Position numbers and translations under genes: made by a program | Source of the DNA: Gymnothorax reevesii | Taxonomy: Eukaryota; Chordata; Actinopteri; Anguilliformes; Muraenidae | Direction of reading: 5' to 3' | NCBI GenBank assembly: GCA_029721435.1 | Contig: CM056576.1 | Location: 113,812,666 to 113,876,665 of the forward strand | DNA: 64,000 nucleotides | Shown here: piece after piece, positions 59,261 through 64,000 of the stretch | Position numbering within the stretch: position 1 is the first letter of the stretch | How the letters are laid out: every line of letters begins with the position of its first letter | Notes under the pieces: model-generated | The model's database searches: none | Told to the model about the DNA's origin: nothing | What the model saw: only the letters and a program-made list of their open reading frames with translations

Positions 59261-59671
59261 GGCACTAGATACTATGGAAACAAAGTCTGTAGAGCTAGCC
59301 AGCTCCGGAGCAAGCTTACGAACTAGCTAAGCTCCTGCCTACAGCCAATTTCCACTCACCTTATTCAGCTGTCACCCAAATTGAAAATCAATTGTCCTTA
59401 ACAGTCATTCTGAATTGTCCACTTCACATTGCTATCTCAATTATAGTAGGCCGAGAGTAATTATCTTAGAAACTTACGACCACTGATGTCAGTAAAATAG
59501 CCAATATTCGATCATTATATTCAAGTATCCATGTGACGGTGACCATCACAGTTCAATCAGTCCCCCTTCCATGTCATATTTTAACCATATTTAGAATTAT
59601 TTAATTATTTTAAATCATTATCAGATTTGTCCTTATTCCCCAAGGTGAGACTTCCATCAGACTAGAAAATG

Positions 59672-59750
59672 AGCAGTGCTGTATGAAGTAAGTTACCGTG
59701 TTTCAGCGCCGTCATAAATCGCTACGGTAACCCCTACATACAGCACTGCT
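59672..59750. repeat. Hairpin, two-part stem
   Basis: agcagtgctgtat (59672-59684) pairs perfectly with atacagcactgct (59738-59750). Inside it gttaccgt (59692-59699) pairs with acggtaac (59724-59731). Confidence 0.85.
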
Positions 59751-60242
59751 GCTACTTTTCTCTGCCTTCACTCAGACTGCAGCGGGTGAGGTAGAGTCGT
59801 TGCCTTAGTGATGGACACAAGTGCAGTGTCGCTTGCTTCGCGATACTGGAATCAAACGTTTTCAGAAGGCTCCTCGACGCTATTTTCTGATGTTAACATT
59901 TTACTTTTTAATTTGAGTATGCCTCCATCAGAGGTGATTAAAAGCAGAAAGGAAACTCAAATCTGAATTAAGTAATCTGAAAACGTCTTCTAGATCGGAC
60001 TATCAATTCAATTTGTTTAGGACAAGAAAAGAGCTTGTAGCAAAATTGTGAGGCACTTAGGGTACATAAATACACTTCTAATTTTTTTTTTAATGCAGCT
60101 TTTAAAATATTATTCACATTTCACGCAAGAGGACAATTATTAAAGGTCTCACTCGATATTATATCTGAGAGCGACGGCTTATCTCGTTCACGGTAACGCC
60201 GAAGTGCATCAGCTACTCCTTTTTGGCGGCGCTGAAACACCT
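59698..60242. repeat. Inverted repeat gtgtttcagcgccg, possible element ends
   Basis: gtgtttcagcgccg occurs at 59698-59711 and its reverse complement cggcgctgaaacac ends near 60242. The segment between is AT-rich with CpG-containing ends. It may be a non-autonomous DNA element or two halves of one palindrome. Confidence 0.4.
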
Positions 60243-60439
60243 CCCGAGTTTACTCTCACTTGAGTAAATGGCGTCGCCGGCGGGGGTGCTGAGACACGTC
60301 CCTTTTTGACTTCAATTAGAAGTTCTCAATCATTTTCATTTATTGACGCATTTTCCAATTATCGTAATTGGCGACCGAAGACACGGTTTCTCTCCGTATG
60401 CGATCTAACAGCGATTAAATCATGGGCTAAATTCAGTCC

Positions 60440-60651
60440 AGTTGCGGAACACGAACAGAGAATTGGGTTGCACAAAACTTCCGTTTAAAACAATTATTTG
60501 TCCTGACCTGTTCTCAGTCATTTTCATAATTAACAGGAGGTTCACTCCGAGAGCACTCCACAGTTAACAGGTGTGGCTTGTTCTCCCCGATTAGGAACAG
60601 GTCAGGACTAATATTTTGTGCAATCAAATTCTCTGTTCATGTTCCGCAACT
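60440..60651. mobile_element. Foldback element abutting the gypsy integrase
   Basis: agttgcggaacacgaacaga (60440) and the following 20 bases are the reverse complement, with about five mismatches over 41 bases, of the sequence ending at 60651. A second stem, gtcctgacctgttc (60500-60513) with gaacaggtcaggac (60595-60608), lies inside. The 212-bp unit has no coding and ends exactly where recognisable integrase coding begins. No clear target duplication is visible. Confidence 0.7.
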
Positions 60652-61293
60652 GTAGTAGTGTATGAGCTAGATGCGAAGCAGATTCTTTCTAGTGCCTATC
60701 ATCCAGAGAGTCAGGGTGCCTTAGAGCGGTTTCATTCCACTCTCAAGACAATAATGAGGACTAATTGTTATGACCTTGAGAAAAACTGGGATGAAGGTGT
60801 TAATTTGCTGTTGTTTGTAGCTAGAGAAGCAGTGCAGGAGTCTACTGGATTCAGTCCGTTTGAGCTAGTGTCTGGCCATGAAGTGAGAGGACCTTTGCCA
60901 TTGTTGAGTGAACAATGGCAATAGAAAGAGCCGCATATCAGTCTGTTAGACTATGTTAGCAAGTTCAAGGAAAGACTGTGTGCAGCTTGTCACCTAGCCA
61001 AAGAGAACTTGAAATCAAGTAAGGGAAAAATGAAAACTTGGTATGATCATAAGGGTAGAAGCCGTGAGTTTAAACCAGGAGACAAGGTCCTTGTGTTGTT
61101 TCCCTTGCAGTCCAATCCATTGCAGGCTAGATTTCACGGTCCTTATGAAATTCTAACAAAACTCAATGATCTCAATTACATTGTGAAGACTCCAGATAGG
61201 AGAAAGCCAAAGCAGTTGTGTCACATTAACATGCTGAATCCTTATCAGTGTTGCAGCTGTCACTTCAGATCCTCCTATGGCCGAGACTTTTGA
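60652..61293 (+). pseudogene. Gypsy (Gmr1-like) integrase, 5'-truncated, broken
   Basis: The first part encodes the end of the integrase catalytic core, with SSAYHPESQGALERFHSTLK carrying the third catalytic residue (E of the DDE triad), followed by VQESTGFSPFELVSGH. After an in-frame stop (60922-60924) the same frame continues with the C-terminal integrase module: WYDHKGRSREFKPGDKVLV, then FHGPYEILTKLNDLNYIVKT and CHINMLNPY. The zinc-binding N-terminus and the first two catalytic residues are missing, cut at the foldback element. The frame ends at 61293 and overlaps, in a different frame, the reverse transcriptase start. The enzyme would insert retrotransposon cDNA; this copy is dead. Confidence 0.85.
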
Positions 61294-62793
61294 AGATGAG
61301 GGGGAGTTTCAAGATGATGAACCTAGAATTAAAGCTGAAGTTCTTGCATGTAAATTGTCAAATTCTGAAGTGTTGCAAAATCTTGATGTAAAACTCCAGT
61401 ACTTAGAACCCTCACAGAAAGATCAGTTTGAGAGATTGATCAAGAAATATAAAGATCTATTTTCTGATGTTCCAAAGAGAATTTCTATAGCCTCTCATGA
61501 TGTAGATGTTGGTGATGCCAAACCAATAAAACAGTATCCGTACTGGATGGATACTGGAAAGAGAAAGATTGCTGAGAAAGAGGTTGAGTACATGTTAGAA
61601 CATGATATTATCAGACCCTCTAACTCAGATTGGAGTTCATCCTTTGTGCTAGTTCCAAAACCTGATGGAAGTACTAGATTCTGTACAGATTATCGCAAAG
61701 GCAATGCTGTAACTAGAACTGGTGTGTTTCCAGTACCTAGGATTGACGATTCTATCGACTGAGTAGGGCAAGCAAAGTTTCTGAACAAGATTGATTTATT
61801 GAAGGGTTATTGGTGTGTGCCTTTAACTGAGAGGGCCAAGAGCATCTCTGCTTTTGCCACACCATCTGGGAAATACCAGTATGAAGTCCTACTCTTTGGC
61901 ACGAAAAATGCCCCAGCCACCTTCCAAAGGATGATACAGTCTACAATCACCGCATTGCCACACACGGGTGCGTACATCGACGACCAGATCACATGGAGTG
62001 ACTCCTGGGAAGAACATCTAAAAGATGTAGAGATGTTGTTCCAGCACCTGACCCAGGCTAACCTGACTGTTAACCTGAACAAGAGTGACTTTGGTTGTGC
62101 TACTGTTACGTATCTTGGCTACGTCATAGGCTAGGGTAAGGTGGTACCCATAAATGCAAAAGTCCAAGCCATCATGGACTTTCCAGTTCCTGACAACAAA
62201 AAAGCTTTGCGCCGCTTCCTTGGAATGATCGGGTACTACTGCAAGTTCTGCAAGAACTTTACTGAGATTGCTCTCAGTCTCACCAACCAACTGAAGAAAG
62301 GCGTAAAGTTCACTTGGGATAAAGCATGCCAAAGAGCCTTCGATCGCCTGTAGTCTCTGCTGTGTCACTTCCTCGTGCTCAAATCTCCTGACGTCAACAA
62401 ACCGTTCTCCATCGCAGTCGATGCTAGGGACCAAGCTAGTGGATCTGTGATCCTACAGAGAAGTGAGTCTGATGACATTGAGCATCCCGTGGCATACTCC
62501 TCCAGGAAGTTCAATCGCCACCAAAAGAACTATTCCATAATTGAGAGGGAGCTGTTGGCTCTGGTTCTATCCTTACAACACTTTGAGGTTTATGTTTGTA
62601 CAGGGCAAAAGCTGATTGTATATCAATGATTGTATATACTGACCACAATCCGTTAATGTTTTTGAGTAAGATGAAAAACAAGAATCAGAGATTGTTTAAA
62701 TGGAGTTTGATTTTACAGGAGTTTGACTTGGAAATTAAGCATGTAAAGGGTATTGACAATGAAATTGCTAATTGCTTATCCCGTGTTTGAGTA
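61277..62793 (+). pseudogene. Gypsy (Gmr1-like) reverse transcriptase and RNase H, broken
   Basis: The linker and RT come first: YMLEHDIIRPSNSDWSSSFV, then FCTDYRKGNAVTRTGVFPVP, the first catalytic Asp in KIDLLKGYW (61784), FGTKNAPATFQR, and the YIDD box (61973-61984) with the other two aspartates. The RNase H follows with AVDARD, IERELLAL and YTDHNPL supplying its acidic residues, and ends in a typical ANCLSRV. Disabling changes are three in-frame stops (61760-61762, 62132-62134, 62351-62353) and a 14-base tandem duplication (62613/62627) that shifts the frame. Otherwise the catalytic motifs are intact, so decay is moderate. The integrase lies upstream, not downstream, the order of Gmr1-like gypsy elements. 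Confidence 0.9.
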
Positions 62794-62928
62794 TGTGTAT
62801 ATATCATGTGTTTATTAGCATATTGTATTAAATGTATATATATACACAAGTGTCTACATAACCATTTTTGTATTGAAAAGAAAAATTTTGCCTTTATGAG
62901 TCAAAATTTTTCCCTTTTGGAACGCAAG

Positions 62929-63399
62929 TGTAATGTGAAAACAGCCACTTGATGGCAGTATTGACCTTTTTTTTTTGTTAAGTCCAGTCTGGAGCTAGGT
63001 TTGGGCATGTTCTGGGCATGTCTGTGAGGGAAAGTCCCAGAGAATTAAAAAAAGTCTAAAAGGTGGGAGGGGGCTGCTAAAGAGTATATAAGGAGAAAAA
63101 TTGAGAGAATAAAGTAGTTGGAGAAATTGCAAGGAGAAGGATACATTTGACCAGACCTGTCACTCTTTTCAAGACCTGTAAAGCCTGTGTTGGAGCATCT
63201 TCCTGTCCCAGAAAATCACACAAAGCAACTCCATCTCAAAGGGACTGTAAATATCTTTTTTTTATGTCAATCTTGGTCAGTAGATTAGATTGTAGATTAG
63301 TTTGGTGCTTTGGTTTTATTAAATCTGTTGAAGTTTGTACAATTTTGTCTGTTATCCCTTGCTGTCCGATTTGCCATAACAAATTGGGACCATAACACA
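62929..63399 (+). mobile_element. 3' LTR of the Gmr1-like element
   Basis: After the RNase H a spacer of about 135 bases leads to TGTAATGTG at 62929. The block has a TATA box (agtatataag, 63082-63091) about 20 bases before an aataaa (63108-63113), and ends in CA near 63379 or 63399, so TG...CA borders are possible. The matching 5' LTR is not in the window. The order promoter then poly(A) signal fits an LTR, but the exact right edge is uncertain. Confidence 0.6.
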
Positions 63400-63479
63400 G
63401 GACTATTAACGTCACACTCCAACTCCATTGGTGAGCCGCTACCAAAGTACCTAATGGGAACGGAGAAAAAGTGAGTGTA

Positions 63480-64000
63480 GCCAAAACACTCAGCCGCTTT
63501 CCAAAAAGTACCCAGTGGAGACACGCCTATTGTTACAGTGGTTACACAAGCCGCATCTGTGAGTCCCGGTGGGTCTTGGGAACCAGAAGGTTGGTTTAGA
63601 AGATGGTAAGTGGCTGCTGACCAGATTGTGGGGACCCTCCTGAAAGAGAAAGATGGAGAGCTGGGAAATGCAACACATCGGGCGGGGTCACTAAGCAAAA
63701 TGTCCCAGTTTTTAGTTATGATGTGCCTAATGTTATAGGCCATACTGCTGTATCGTGTGGTGGAATAAACCTGGGGGGAGGGGGTGGATTGTGTGTGTGG
63801 GACTTTTTTAAGGAGTTGTTTCCTATCCAGAGATTGTGCTCTGGTGAGAGCTCGGTTGAGGATCTTCCTGGTATAGACCCTTTTTTCGAATCTGTGATAC
63901 ATGTCTTTAACTGGAAATTCGAAATCTTTCTCAGTGTCATAGATCCTTCTCAGTCTTTGAAATTGGCCATATGGAATGTTAGAGATCAGCCTCTTAGGAT
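63480..64000 (-). pseudogene. Penelope-like element fragment (post-RT region and CxxC linker)
   Basis: The minus strand continues in from the right edge of the window with FQRLRRIYDTEKDFEF, then DRKQLLKKV, then IRHIITKNWDILLSDP, strings of the region after the reverse transcriptase in Penelope-like elements. After a frameshift near 63640 the next frame encodes GPHNLVSSHLPSSKPTF and GTHRCGLCNHC, the cysteine motif that precedes the GIY-YIG endonuclease. The endonuclease itself is not recognisable before the LTR at 63399, so the copy is truncated or decayed there. The 5' part lies outside the window. Confidence 0.7.

Noticed and set aside
63297..63902. 201-codon minus-strand frame as a host gene
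   Set aside because: Its first part is the Penelope-like fragment; after about 63640 the true frame changes, and the remainder is read through the wrong frame and into the gypsy LTR.

Overview
The window is vertebrate nuclear DNA, most likely from a ray-finned fish. The signs are at least eight degraded Tc1-like transposons of several terminal-repeat families, TTAA-flanked and hAT-type MITEs, many (CA)n tracts, a chromodomain Ty3/gypsy remnant, a gypsy pol with integrase upstream of reverse transcriptase (the Gmr1-like order), and a Penelope-like fragment. AT-rich spacer dominates and there is no operon-like organisation. No species can be named from the sequence.

Only one host gene is convincing. 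The first two coding exons of an LDL-receptor-family gene, best matched to lrp8 (ApoER2), lie on the minus strand at 22693-22627 (signal peptide) and 21817-21698 (one LDL receptor class A repeat). The exons join in phase 1 with GT/AG sites. A 10-codon upstream ORF ends on the start codon. A GC box lies about 135 bp upstream. Positions 1-21697 are then intron 2, since no further exon is visible; positions above about 22.9 kb are the upstream flank.

Layout: 1-21.7 kb (intron 2) holds a 33-bp minisatellite, a Tc1 deletion derivative, CpG-rich patches at 2.4-2.9, 4.85-5.3 and 17.5-18.3 kb, a 152-bp tandem repeat with a GC-rich tail, TTAA-type elements and LTR-like blocks. 21.7-22.9 kb is the lrp8 5' end. 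23-36.5 kb holds a 3 x 90-bp repeat, two MITEs with clear TIRs, microsatellites, a LINE-like tail, and a Tc1 element interrupted by a minus-strand gypsy LTR. 36.5-50 kb is mostly spacer with a hAT MITE carrying a perfect 8-bp target duplication, a degenerate tandem array, a perfect 28-bp-arm hairpin and Tc1 remnants. 50.3-53.2 kb is an inverted pair of Tc1 halves around 1.3 kb of other sequence. 56.5-57.8 kb is a near full-length Tc1 copy. 59.7-64 kb is inverted-repeat DNA followed by the Gmr1-like pol, its 3' LTR and a Penelope-like fragment.

I found no clearly new biological system. The items most worth a second look are the Gmr1-like element, the Tc1 inverted pair, the long hairpin at 46.4 kb, the lrp8 upstream ORF, and a CLEAR/CRE/TATA cluster at 41.34-41.40 kb. 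Boundaries of repeats without visible target duplications are approximate, and family names come from recognition, not from a search.
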